From positions 1 through 11,316 of the forward strand of contig CAYYLW010000087.1 in assembly GCA_964472465.1 (NCBI GenBank): a stretch of DNA of 11,316 nt, read 5' to 3'. The translations under genes were made by a program, and so were the position numbers. Shown here piece after piece: positions 5,935 to 11,316 of the stretch. The notes beneath the pieces were generated by a model. That model was not told the DNA's origin. It worked only from the letters and a program-made list of their open reading frames with translations, and did not search any database. How positions within the stretch are numbered: the stretch's first letter is position 1; each line of letters begins with the position of its first letter. The stretch comes from JAAYCI01 sp964472465 (GTDB lineage Bacteria; Bacillota; Clostridia; Oscillospirales; Ruminococcaceae).

Positions 5935-5955
5935 ATACACGGTAATTACAGTATA
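5934..5955. promoter_or_regulatory. Operator-like dyad at the yqeB start site
   Basis: TATAC (5934-5938) and GTATA (5951-5955) form an inverted repeat with a 12-nt spacer that contains the perfect palindrome GTAATTAC (5942-5949). The element covers the predicted transcription start, a typical repressor position. AT-rich sequence makes chance palindromes common, so this is only a candidate. Confidence 0.35.
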
Positions 5956-5982
5956 AAAGTTGCGCAAGCAGGGGGGCAGACA

Positions 5983-6798
5983 ATGCTGGTTTTGGTACGT
6001 GGTGGCGGGGATATTGCCACAGGCGTGGTGCAAAAATTGTGGCGGGGGGGCTTCCAGGTGGCGGTGCTGGAAACCGAGACCCCCACCACCATACGGTGCA
6101 CCGTGGCGGTAAGCAGCGCCGTGCAGGACAAATACACCCAGGTGGAGGATTTGTGTGCCCGCCTGGCGGCCACCCGCGCAGAGATACAGGCCTGTTTTGA
6201 CAAGGGGGAAATACCCGTGCTGGTGGACCCCGGCTGCCGCTGGGTAGAAGAGTTACGGCCCCCCTTCTTGGTGGATGCCATCCTGGCCAAAAAGAACCTG
6301 GGCACAAAACGGGACATGGCCCCGGTAACGCTGGCCTTAGGGCCAGGGTTTTCGGCCCCGCAGGACGTGGATGCCGTGGTGGAAACCATGCGCGGGCACA
6401 CCCTGGGGCGGCTCATACGGCAGGGCAGCGCCCTGCCCAACACGGGCGTGCCCGGCGAACTGGGCGGTAAATCGGCCGAGCGGGTGGTGCATGCACCCTG
6501 CGGCGGGCTGGTGTGGCATTGCCGCCAAATTGGGGATCAGGTGCGCCAGGGGGAGACCCTGTTCACCATAGACGGTACCCCCGTGCCTTCGCCCTTAAAC
6601 GGGGTGTTACGCGGGCTGATTGCCCAGGGGCTGCATGTGGAACAGGGGCTGAAAGTGGCCGATGTGGACCCCCGCCCTGCCGCCGAGGTGGACTTTACCA
6701 CCATTTCCGATAAGGCCCGTTGCATTGGCGGGGCGGTGCTGGAAGGCTGCCTGCTGCTGGGGCGGGAAAAAGGGTTGCTGCCAGGCTGGCAGGGCTAG
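5983..6798 (+). CDS. yqeB: YqeB-family selenium-dependent molybdenum hydroxylase maturation protein
   Basis: This 271-residue protein fits the YqeB (EF2563) family. It begins with a Rossmann-like VRGGGDIATGVVQKL (5-19), then VLETETPTTIRCTVAVSSAV (about 28-47), VDPGCRW (about 85-91), and a central LALGPGFSAPQDVD segment. The C-terminal part (about 165-235) has HAPCGGLVWHCRQIGDQV, GETLFTIDG and VPSPLNGVLRGLI, a hammerhead-like fold resembling biotinyl/lipoyl domains, and ends with KVADVDPR. YqeB is known from its strict association with selenium-dependent molybdenum hydroxylases; a role in installing selenium at the molybdenum site is proposed, not shown. I chose the ATG at 5983 because AGGGGGGC lies just upstream and the motif block starts at once; an in-frame start at 5878 would add 35 unrelated residues across the terminator and promoter. 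The gene has its own promoter. Confidence 0.93.
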   Translation: MLVLVRGGGDIATGVVQKLWRGGFQVAVLETETPTTIRCTVAVSSAVQDKYTQVEDLCARLAATRAEIQACFDKGEIPVLVDPGCRWVEELRPPFLVDAILAKKNLGTKRDMAPVTLALGPGFSAPQDVDAVVETMRGHTLGRLIRQGSALPNTGVPGELGGKSAERVVHAPCGGLVWHCRQIGDQVRQGETLFTIDGTPVPSPLNGVLRGLIAQGLHVEQGLKVADVDPRPAAEVDFTTISDKARCIGGAVLEGCLLLGREKGLLPGWQG

Positions 6799-6831
6799 CC
6801 CCGGCAGAATCAAGCAGATAGGCAAACATAA

Positions 6832-6872
6832 AACCGCTGGCAAGGGGCGCCAAAAGCCCTTTGCCAGCGGTT
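6832..6872. terminator. Bidirectional terminator between yqeB and the GGDEF gene
   Basis: AACCGCTGGCAAGGGGC (6832-6848) pairs with GCCCTTTGCCAGCGGTT (6856-6872) over 17 bp with a single G-T pair and a 7-nt loop. The minus strand continues with TTTTATGTTT and the plus strand with TTATTCTG. It stands between two convergent genes, so it should stop both; the minus-strand T tract is the better one. Confidence 0.85.
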
Positions 6873-6884
6873 ATTCTGTGGGTG

Positions 6885-8324
6885 CTAAAGCGAGGAGAAA
6901 AATTCTTTAGGGTCTGAAAGCTTCCCCCCGTGATAAAACCGGATGAGACCTTTGCCCGCCTCTTTGGCGGCGTACATGGCGGCATCAGCGTTGTGTAGCA
7001 ACTCCTCCGGGCTTTGCCCATCCTGCGGGAACCGGGCCACCCCTATACTGCATTTGCACACCACCTCACCGTCGGCCAAGGCCCAGGGGTGGTGAAAGTT
7101 TGCCATGATAACGCCCAGCAATTGTTGTAGGTCTACAGCGCTTGTGTTGCGGCACAGCACCACAAATTCGTCGCCACCATGGCGGTAACTGCGCCCTTCT
7201 GTTATGGAGGTGCCCTGCAACATGTTGCCCAGCTTTTCCAGCAGCTCATCTCCGGCGCGGTGGCCGTGGCTATCGTTTACCTGCTTGAAACCGTCTAAAT
7301 CAAAAAATAGCAGGTAGCCCTTGCATGTGCCGATGCAGGCTTCTAAATCCAACAACAATTTGCGGCGGTTGGGTAGGCCGGTGAGCGTGTCGTAATCGGC
7401 CATCTGCCGTATAATCAGTTCGTTGCGTTTGCTCTCGGTGATGTCCACGCTGGACACCACGTGGGCCAAGCGCTCGTCCCCCCAGGCAAAGGCGGAACTA
7501 AAAACCCGAAACCAGGCGCCGTCGAAGGGACGCTGGTAGTCCCAGCTATAAATACCGCTGGGTGTGCCGTCCTCTCCCACCAACTTTTGCTGGGGGCAAA
7601 AATCACAGGGGCCGGTTTTGTCTGTATACAGGGCCTCCCAGCATTTTCTGCCCATCATTTTGTCCACACCGCCATAGGGTGTTGCCATGGAAGCGTTCAC
7701 ATATAAAATTTCATGGGTGTTAAAATCATTCACATAGATGTCTATGCCCATATGGTCCATCACATTGCGCATGGCTTTCTCGGTGCTGGCCGCGCGCCGC
7801 TCAAACAGGTACATCTTCACATGGTTGGCCAGTGCGCACAGCACGGCGTATGCGCCGCCTAGGTTTAGTTCGTCTGGCTGGCGGCGGCTACGGCGGTCCA
7901 CCAAACCGGTGAGGGCAATGATGGATTTGGAAGCGTCGGTAATGGGGATGAGAATCATGGATTTGGCGCTGAAAAGTTCCGCCAAGCGCTCTTCTAAAGG
8001 TTCTACGTCTGTTCCAGCAGAATAAAATACGGCCTTTGTCTGCGTCAGCTTTTTCAAAAGCCTTGCGTCAAGTGTCTGGTTTAGTTCCAGGCTTTCCCGC
8101 AGGTGGTCATGGTTGTACAGCAGGTGGTGCTCTTTCAAAAAAAGTTTTGCGGTATGGTCGGCCACATACACAAAACCGCAACCAAAACCAAAGTGTTCAC
8201 AGGTTTCCCGAAGGACGCCTGGTACCGAGGCATAAATATCGTCTGAGGAATTGAGGGTCTCCATCACATTCACCCAAAACTCCGAGGTTTGGGCAGAGTA
8301 GCGTCCTTCCAGTGCTGGGGTCAA
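6885..8324 (-). CDS. GAF-PAS-GGDEF diguanylate cyclase lacking the I-site
   Basis: This 479-residue protein has no signal peptide or membrane segment. Residues about 20-175 look like a GAF-type sensor. Residues about 183-298 are a PAS domain with a cysteine set (Cys228, Cys240, Cys243; CDFCP) and end in VVSSVDITESKR. Residues about 305-465 form the GGDEF domain, with DYDTLTGLPNRR (310-321), metal and substrate residues in FFDLDGFKQVND (340-351), and an intact GGDEF at 383-387. It should make cyclic di-GMP from two GTP. The inhibitory RxxD site expected at 374-377 reads ITEG, so product feedback is probably missing. There is no EAL or HD-GYP domain. The start is TTG at 8324, with purine-rich GGAAAGGCGGG upstream; an ATG at residue 21 is an alternative. 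It is a single gene, convergent with yqeB. Confidence 0.9.
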   Translation of the reverse strand: MTPALEGRYSAQTSEFWVNVMETLNSSDDIYASVPGVLRETCEHFGFGCGFVYVADHTAKLFLKEHHLLYNHDHLRESLELNQTLDARLLKKLTQTKAVFYSAGTDVEPLEERLAELFSAKSMILIPITDASKSIIALTGLVDRRSRRQPDELNLGGAYAVLCALANHVKMYLFERRAASTEKAMRNVMDHMGIDIYVNDFNTHEILYVNASMATPYGGVDKMMGRKCWEALYTDKTGPCDFCPQQKLVGEDGTPSGIYSWDYQRPFDGAWFRVFSSAFAWGDERLAHVVSSVDITESKRNELIIRQMADYDTLTGLPNRRKLLLDLEACIGTCKGYLLFFDLDGFKQVNDSHGHRAGDELLEKLGNMLQGTSITEGRSYRHGGDEFVVLCRNTSAVDLQQLLGVIMANFHHPWALADGEVVCKCSIGVARFPQDGQSPEELLHNADAAMYAAKEAGKGLIRFYHGGKLSDPKEFFSSL

Positions 8325-8349
8325 TCTATCCCGCCTTTCCTGTTGGTGG

Positions 8350-8413
8350 CCCCGGCCGGGGGGTAAATAAATAATACACGGGTTTACAACTTGCTATCTT
8401 ATTATATATTATA
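8350..8413 (-). promoter_or_regulatory. Promoter-like AT block and GC palindrome before the GGDEF gene
   Basis: On the minus strand two perfect TATAAT boxes lie 7 bp apart (8408-8413 and 8401-8406), about 75-90 bp before the TTG start. Neither has a convincing -35, and the tract is simply AT-rich, so boxes may occur by chance. Between them and the start is the perfect palindrome CCCCGGCCGGGG (8350-8361), which lies about 15 nt upstream of the ribosome-binding region. Confidence 0.4.
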
Positions 8414-8842
8414 TATGATTTTCCTTATAAAGGGAGACATTTGCCCGGGTTTTGCTGGTTTGAGAAAAGAGGGCCGAAGAAAATGTGGGCACGAACATAA
8501 AAAAGGAGAAAAACAGAATAAAAAATTATGCAAAAGGCCAAATGCGGAAAAAGACAAGAGGGAGAAATAGTCTGTTTTTGAATATGATGTGACGACTTTT
8601 TGACCAGGCAACCCATCGGTTTTGTAACCGCCATGGTGTGCTAGACTTTTCGGGGGCCTGGCGTTATGAAACACATTGATGCTCGGCTCTGCCATTTTTT
8701 GCCTGCCCATCCTTCAAAAATGTTGTGCCGGTGTACCAAAAATCTTTTGCTGCGGCGGGGGCACATTTGTATACCCTCATAAAAAAGACGGAAAAGGGAA
8801 AGATTACACGGAATTCTGCCTGGCACAGGGCTGCGGGCCTGG
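8414..8842. other. Long noncoding gap with a purine-rich tract
   Basis: The gap between the GGDEF gene and the malic enzyme gene covers 8325-8901. About 8458-8575 is strongly purine-rich on the plus strand (many A runs and GA blocks). This makes the opposite strand read as hydrophobic or serine-rich peptides without a good ribosome-binding site, so I call no gene. A possible structured element lies at 8604-8661 and a promoter at 8843-8871. I recognise no riboswitch, tRNA or known small RNA. Confidence 0.5.
8604..8661. ncRNA. Possible structured RNA element of unknown class
   Basis: CCAGGC (8604-8609) pairs perfectly with GCCTGG (8656-8661), closing a 58-nt block. Inside it CGGTT-TTGT-AACCG forms a 5-bp hairpin (8617-8630), extended by CCAT (8613-8616) with ATGG (8633-8636) past a CC bulge. 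The pairing works on either strand. No promoter or terminator is clearly attached, and it matches no riboswitch consensus I know, so the strand and even the reality of an RNA are uncertain. Confidence 0.25.
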
Positions 8843-8871
8843 TTTACATAGGGGGGTTCTTATGGTAGCAT
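8843..8871 (+). promoter_or_regulatory. Promoter of the malic enzyme gene
   Basis: TTTACA (8843-8848, five of six) and TAGCAT (8866-8871, four of six) are 17 bp apart. Transcription would start near 8878, giving a leader of only about 24 nt. If this promoter is right, the upstream gap is not part of the malic enzyme message. Confidence 0.45.
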
Positions 8872-8901
8872 GAAGAGGTAGAAATTGAAGGAATGGATGT
8901 G

Positions 8902-10083
8902 ATGCCCAAGGTGGATTATGCGGCGGAATCTCTTCAAAAACACTATGAGTGGCGTGGTAAGCTAAACGTACAGCCCAAGATGGCTGTGGACACCCGGCAA
9001 GCCCTTTCCCTGGCCTATACCCCCGGGGTGGCGCAGCCTTGCCTTGAGATACAAAAACACCCCGAAAAAAGCTATGAGCTAACCGGGCGCTGGAACACCG
9101 TGGCGGTGGTAACAGACGGCACGGCGGTGCTGGGCCTTGGGGATATTGGCCCCGAGGCGGCCATGCCCGTGATGGAGGGCAAATGCGTTTTATTTAAAGC
9201 TTTTGGCGGGGTGGAGGCCTTGCCGCTATGCCTGCGCAGCAAAGAGGTGGAGGCCATTGTGGAAACGGTGGCGCTTTTGGCGGGCAGTTTTGGTGGGGTG
9301 AACTTAGAGGACATTGCCGCGCCGCGCTGCTTTGAGATTGAACGCAGGCTCAAGCAGCGTTGTGACATCCCCATTTTTCACGATGACCAGCACGGCACGG
9401 CCATTGTAACCCTGGCGGCGGTGCTGAACGCGCTGAAGGTGACCGGCAAGCGGATAGAAGAGGTGCGGCTGGCCGTGAGCGGCGCCGGCGCGGCAGGGGT
9501 GGCGGTGACGCGGCTGTTGCTGGCCATGGGGTTAAAAAATGCGGTGATGTGCGATGTAGACGGTATTTTGTATGAGGGCCGTCAGCCGCTGAACGCGGAA
9601 ACTGCCGAGATGGCAAAACTGACCAACCACGAACAACTGCGTGGCGGGCTGGCTGAGGCCGTGCGGGGGACGGATGTGTTCATCGGGGTATCGGCCCCGG
9701 GCATTTTGACGCCGGAGATGGTGAACAGCATGGCCCAAAACGCTATTTTGTTCCCCATGGCAAACCCCGTACCGGAGATTATGCCGGAACTTGCCAAAGA
9801 AGCGGGCGCGGCGGTGGTGGGCACCGGGCGCAGCGATTACCAAAACCAGATCAACAATGTGCTGGCGTTCCCCGGGGTGTTCCGCGGGGCGCTGGATGTG
9901 CGCGCGGGGGATATAAACGACGAGATGAAGATTGCGGCGGCGCGCGCCTTGGCCAACCTGGTAAGCGGGGAAGAACTTTGCGCCGAATACATTCTGCCGG
10001 AGGCGTTTGACAAACGCATCTGCCCGGCGGTGGCGGCGGCGGTGGCCGATGCCGCCCGCCAAAGTGGCGTGGCCCGCCTGTAG
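8902..10083 (+). CDS. Malic enzyme, short bacterial form
   Basis: This 393-residue protein is a single-module malic enzyme, with no phosphotransacetylase extension. It catalyses oxidative decarboxylation of malate to pyruvate and CO2 with NAD or NADP. The catalytic tyrosine is in LAYTPGVAQP (38-46), the conserved lysine in MEGKCVLFKAFGG (Lys94), the metal ligands in VNLEDIAAP (133-141) and FHDDQHGTAIV (159-169), and the Rossmann loop in VSGAGAAGVAV (192-202). A late SAPGILTPEMV and ANPVPEIMP segment completes the family pattern. I prefer the ATG at 8902 because AAGGA (8888-8892) sits 9 nt before it; the ATG at 8893 would have that site only about one base away. Cofactor choice cannot be settled by eye. 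It lies 73 bp before the transketolase genes, with no clear terminator between them. Confidence 0.95.
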   Translation: MPKVDYAAESLQKHYEWRGKLNVQPKMAVDTRQALSLAYTPGVAQPCLEIQKHPEKSYELTGRWNTVAVVTDGTAVLGLGDIGPEAAMPVMEGKCVLFKAFGGVEALPLCLRSKEVEAIVETVALLAGSFGGVNLEDIAAPRCFEIERRLKQRCDIPIFHDDQHGTAIVTLAAVLNALKVTGKRIEEVRLAVSGAGAAGVAVTRLLLAMGLKNAVMCDVDGILYEGRQPLNAETAEMAKLTNHEQLRGGLAEAVRGTDVFIGVSAPGILTPEMVNSMAQNAILFPMANPVPEIMPELAKEAGAAVVGTGRSDYQNQINNVLAFPGVFRGALDVRAGDINDEMKIAAARALANLVSGEELCAEYILPEAFDKRICPAVAAAVADAARQSGVARL

Positions 10084-10156
10084 AACTGGTAAAACCGGCC
10101 AGAGTATCTCTACCCGTCTTATTTATATAGATTAAGAAGATAAAGGAAGTGAAAGC

Positions 10157-11011
10157 ATGACCCAGGAACAGGTGAAAGAACTGAAAACTTTTGCCGCCGC
10201 CATCCGTTTGGAGACGGTGAAAGAAGTGGGAATACGTGGCTTTGGGCACATTGGTGGCGCGCTGAGCATCACCGATTTATTGGCCCTGCTGTATGACGGT
10301 GTGATGCGCATCGACCCCCAAAACCCCGAGTGGCCGCAGCGGGATAAGCTGGTGTGTTCCAAAGGGCACGCGGGGCCGGCCATTTATGCCACGCTGGCCA
10401 TGAAGGGCTATTTCCCCATGGATTGGCTGAAAACCCTGAACCAGCCTGGCACACGCCTGCCCAGCCATTGCGACAGAAAATTGACCCCCGGTATTGACAT
10501 GACCACAGGCTCGCTGGGGCAGGGTACCAGCACGGCTATTGGGCTGGCGCTGGCCCAGCAGATGGACGGCCAGGGCGCCCGCACCTATCTCATCACGGGC
10601 GACGGGGAACTGAACGAGGGCCAATGCTGGGAGGCGGCCATGTTTGCCCCGCAGCACAAGCTGCCCAACCTCACCTGGTTTGTGGATAAAAACGGCAAGC
10701 AGTTAGATGGCACCACCGCCGAGATTCTGCCGTTATTGGACGTGGGGGCCAAGTTTGAAAGCTTTGGCTGGCATATGCAAACGGTGAACGGCAATGATAT
10801 TATTGAGTTGGGCGAGGCGATTGAAGCCGCGAAGCGAGAAACAGAAAAACCTTCTTGCATCGTGATGAATACCGAAAAAGGCGCGGGCCTGCCCATGATT
10901 GAAGAGATAGAACTGAACCACCATATCGTGCTGGAAGGCGACTTGCTGGACAAAGCCCTGGCCTACGCCGAAGCGGCGCTGGACAAACTGAAAGGGGGGA
11001 GCGCGGAATGA
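10157..11011 (+). CDS. Transketolase, N-terminal subunit
   Basis: This 284-residue protein is the thiamine-diphosphate-binding half of a split transketolase, the form common in Clostridia and archaea (full-length enzymes have about 650 residues). It shows the early histidine motif GFGHIGGALSITD (28-40), SKGHAGPAIYATL (68-80), TGSLGQGTSTAIG (117-129), and the thiamine motif GDGELNEGQCWEA (148-160) ending in WFVDKNGKQLDG (174-185). With its partner it would move two-carbon ketol units in the non-oxidative pentose phosphate pathway. The ATG at 10157 has AAGGAAG (10143-10149) 7 nt upstream. The stop overlaps the next gene by four bases (ATGA). The 73 bp before it hold an AT-rich patch but no clear promoter, so co-transcription with malic enzyme is likely. 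Related split ThDP enzymes such as 1-deoxyxylulose-5-phosphate synthase-like proteins are less likely. Confidence 0.93.
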   Translation: MTQEQVKELKTFAAAIRLETVKEVGIRGFGHIGGALSITDLLALLYDGVMRIDPQNPEWPQRDKLVCSKGHAGPAIYATLAMKGYFPMDWLKTLNQPGTRLPSHCDRKLTPGIDMTTGSLGQGTSTAIGLALAQQMDGQGARTYLITGDGELNEGQCWEAAMFAPQHKLPNLTWFVDKNGKQLDGTTAEILPLLDVGAKFESFGWHMQTVNGNDIIELGEAIEAAKRETEKPSCIVMNTEKGAGLPMIEEIELNHHIVLEGDLLDKALAYAEAALDKLKGGSAE

Positions 11012-11316
11012 TCCTGTATGACGGAAGCAAGGACAGCGAGGTTTACAAAAACCTGTATGGCCGTGTGATGGCCGACCTGTGCGCCGAGGATGCCAGCGTG
11101 GTATGCCTGGACGCCGACCTGATGAACTCCATTGGTACCCTGGGGCTACTGAAAAAGAACCCTGTGCAGGCCATTGACGTGGGCATTGCCGAAGCCAACA
11201 TGATGGGGATTGCGGCCGGGCTTTCCGCGGGTGGCAAAAAGCCCTATGTGCACACCTTTGGGCCCTTCGCCTCCCGCCGCTGCTATGACCAAACCTTCCT
11301 CTCGGTGGCGTATGCG
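11008..11316 (+). CDS. Transketolase, C-terminal subunit (partial, cut by right edge)
   Basis: The reading frame from the ATG at 11008 stays open for all 103 codons to the window end. It begins MILYDGSKDSEVYKNLYGRV and contains VVCLDADLMNS (about 31-41) and the pyrimidine-binding motif DVGIAEANMMGIAAGLSAGG (57-76), whose glutamate activates thiamine diphosphate, followed by PYVHTFGPFASRRCYDQ. This is the start of the pyrimidine domain of a split transketolase; a full protein would be about 310 residues. It overlaps the N-terminal subunit gene by four bases (ATGA), with GGGGGGA upstream as ribosome-binding site, so the two subunits should be made together in equal amounts. Confidence 0.92.
   Translation, partial: MILYDGSKDSEVYKNLYGRVMADLCAEDASVVCLDADLMNSIGTLGLLKKNPVQAIDVGIAEANMMGIAAGLSAGGKKPYVHTFGPFASRRCYDQTFLSVAYA

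Noticed and set aside
4305..6798. In-frame UGA selenocysteine codons in the selenium-related genes
   Set aside because: All reading frames end at stops consistent with family lengths, and the expected cysteines are encoded as cysteine. No readthrough is needed.
8580..8670. Possible cyclic di-GMP or other riboswitch upstream of malic enzyme, prompted by the adjacent GGDEF gene
   Set aside because: The GEMM-type conserved segments are not present, and the predicted malic enzyme transcript starts about 200 bp downstream of the element.
8402..8710. Open frame of 102 codons on the minus strand in the gap before malic enzyme, with a hydrophobic second half
   Set aside because: Its ATG has GAAGG directly adjacent rather than at a usable distance, the inner starts have no good ribosome-binding site, and the hydrophobic part comes from the pyrimidine-rich strand composition. 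I recognise no domain. Conservation in relatives would reverse this.
9532..10062. Long open frame (176 codons) on the minus strand opposite malic enzyme
   Set aside because: It is a shadow of the malic enzyme reading frame, with arginine- and histidine-rich low-quality sequence and no start signal.

Overview
The window comes from a GC-rich bacterium that is probably an anaerobic member of the Clostridia (Bacillota). I infer this from split two-subunit transketolase genes, a short-form malic enzyme, Shine-Dalgarno-led and tightly overlapping genes, and a set of accessory genes for selenium-dependent molybdenum hydroxylases that is typical of anaerobic Firmicutes. An Oscillospirales-like origin is a guess from codon and GC style only.

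Layout, left to right. (1) 1-18 may be the first codons of a minus-strand gene running off the left edge. (2) 187-834 (minus) encodes a YheO/DauR-type regulator with its own promoter and a leader hairpin. (3) 1074-6798 is the core of the window: two divergent gene groups for maturation of selenium-dependent molybdenum hydroxylases. The minus-strand arm is a class V aminotransferase/cysteine desulfurase-like gene, then an XdhC-family gene, then, behind a terminator and a private promoter, a MocA/YgfJ nucleotidyltransferase. The plus-strand arm is yedF, a DUF3343 gene and yqeC, overlapping one another, then yqeB, also behind a terminator and a private promoter. The 187 bp between the arms holds two promoters that face each other and appear to share one -10 region. 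(4) A long bidirectional terminator (6832-6872) separates this island from a minus-strand GAF-PAS-GGDEF diguanylate cyclase (6885-8324, TTG start). (5) 8325-8901 is a 577 bp noncoding gap with a purine-rich tract and a possible structured element at 8604-8661. (6) 8902-11316 holds central carbon genes on the plus strand: malic enzyme, the transketolase N-terminal subunit and the start of the C-terminal subunit, cut by the right edge.

How the island should work (family knowledge plus inference): the PLP enzyme would mobilise sulfur or selenium from cysteine or selenocysteine. YedF (TusA-like plus DsrE-like) and the DUF3343 protein would carry it as persulfide or perselenide. MocA would make the cytidylated molybdenum cofactor, XdhC would bind and load the cofactor, and YqeB and YqeC would serve the selenium-dependent step. 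No selD and no hydroxylase structural gene lies in the window, so the client enzyme must be elsewhere. I found no rRNA, tRNA, CRISPR array, transposase or prophage gene. The most interesting material is the regulatory architecture of the selenium/molybdenum island and the unexplained 577 bp gap; I do not see a clearly new protein system.
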